A stretch of 8,056 bases of DNA from Chloroflexota bacterium (GTDB taxonomy: Bacteria; Chloroflexota; Dormibacteria; Aeolococcales; Aeolococcaceae). Within the stretch, counting starts at the first letter, position 1; each line of letters starts with the position of its first letter. Position numbers and translations under genes: made by a program. The DNA lies in contig JAQBPI010000173.1 in the NCBI GenBank assembly GCA_028287605.1, forward strand, positions 1 to 8,056, in the 5' to 3' direction. Positions 7,976 to 8,056 of the stretch are shown in pieces. The notes beneath the pieces are model-generated. The model worked only from the letters and a program-made list of their open reading frames with translations. It was not told the DNA's origin and searched no databases.

Positions 7976-8056
7976 GGGGGAGGTTGATGCGGGGGAGCGC
8001 CTCGGCGAGTGCCCGGTGCTCCCTGTGCCGGTTTTTACTCGGGGGGAGGTTGATGC

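Larger units (their letters stand above)
7846..8056. repeat. 66-bp direct tandem repeat upstream of treS
   Basis: Copies start at 7846, 7912 and 7978 (each beginning gggaggttgatgc or a close variant), and a fourth begins at 8044 and leaves the window. The period is exactly 66 bp with no insertions or deletions. Copies 1 and 2 differ at 4 positions, copies 2 and 3 at 7, and copies 1 and 3 at 5. Variable sites cluster at offsets 6, 11 and 12 and around the inverted repeat at the end of each unit. The copies abut without unique spacers. On the plus strand each unit ends in a run of 6-7 G. With 7821-7845 this fills the 236 bases upstream of treS, in which I find no gene I can support and no clear promoter. 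A minisatellite, a regulatory leader array or protein-coding repeats are all possible. Confidence 0.97.

Noticed and set aside
7813..8056. Plus-strand frame from an ATG at 7813 through the repeats, with a 22-residue unit containing CSLC
   Set aside because: It would start inside treS on the opposite strand without a ribosome binding site. A second plus frame (unit [18 protein letters not shown]) is open equally well, so openness is not evidence. Differences between copies are not biased to synonymous sites in either frame.
7846..8056. CRISPR array
   Set aside because: The copies abut directly with a 66-bp period and near-identical sequence throughout; there are no unique spacers, and no cas gene is in the window.

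Overview
The window is very GC-rich (about 70 % by eye). Every gene I can support lies on the minus strand, so transcription runs from the right edge (8056) to the left edge (1). The codon pattern, the close resemblance of the trehalose synthase to actinobacterial TreS, and the secreted DUF4214-type protein suggest a high-GC bacterium. An actinomycete or a deep soil lineage such as Dormibacterota would fit, but the phylum cannot be fixed from this window.

Right part (7820 to 2441): a tightly packed three-gene cluster of trehalose/alpha-glucan metabolism. It encodes TreS (trehalose synthase, GH13), Mak/Pep2 (maltokinase) and GlgB (glycogen branching enzyme, GH13_9). treS-mak overlap by 4 bp (GTGA) and mak-glgB by 4 bp (ATGA), so the three are very likely one translationally coupled operon. 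Together they would turn trehalose into maltose, maltose into maltose 1-phosphate, and branch the alpha-1,4-glucan that GlgE builds from maltose 1-phosphate. These are three of the four steps of the GlgE pathway. glgE itself is not in the window and could lie beyond the right edge.

Upstream of treS (7821 to 8056): a direct tandem repeat with an exact period of 66 bp, three full copies plus the start of a fourth that continues out of the window. Each copy carries a small CCGGT-4 nt-ACCGG inverted repeat (degraded in the third) and a run of 6 to 7 G. Because 66 is divisible by 3, four of the six frames are open through the repeats. One of them is in frame with treS, and another ends in a TGA that overlaps the treS start codon. 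The repeat is the least explained element here.

Left part (2396 to 1): a small helical protein of unknown function (118 aa) 44 bp after glgB; a predicted secreted protein (about 544 aa) with a signal peptide, a Cys-rich beta-type N-half, an Ig-like segment and four DUF4214-like repeat units; and the first 83 codons of an alpha/beta hydrolase cut by the left edge. Nothing visible links these three to glucan metabolism. I found no rRNA, tRNA, CRISPR array, insertion sequence or phage gene.
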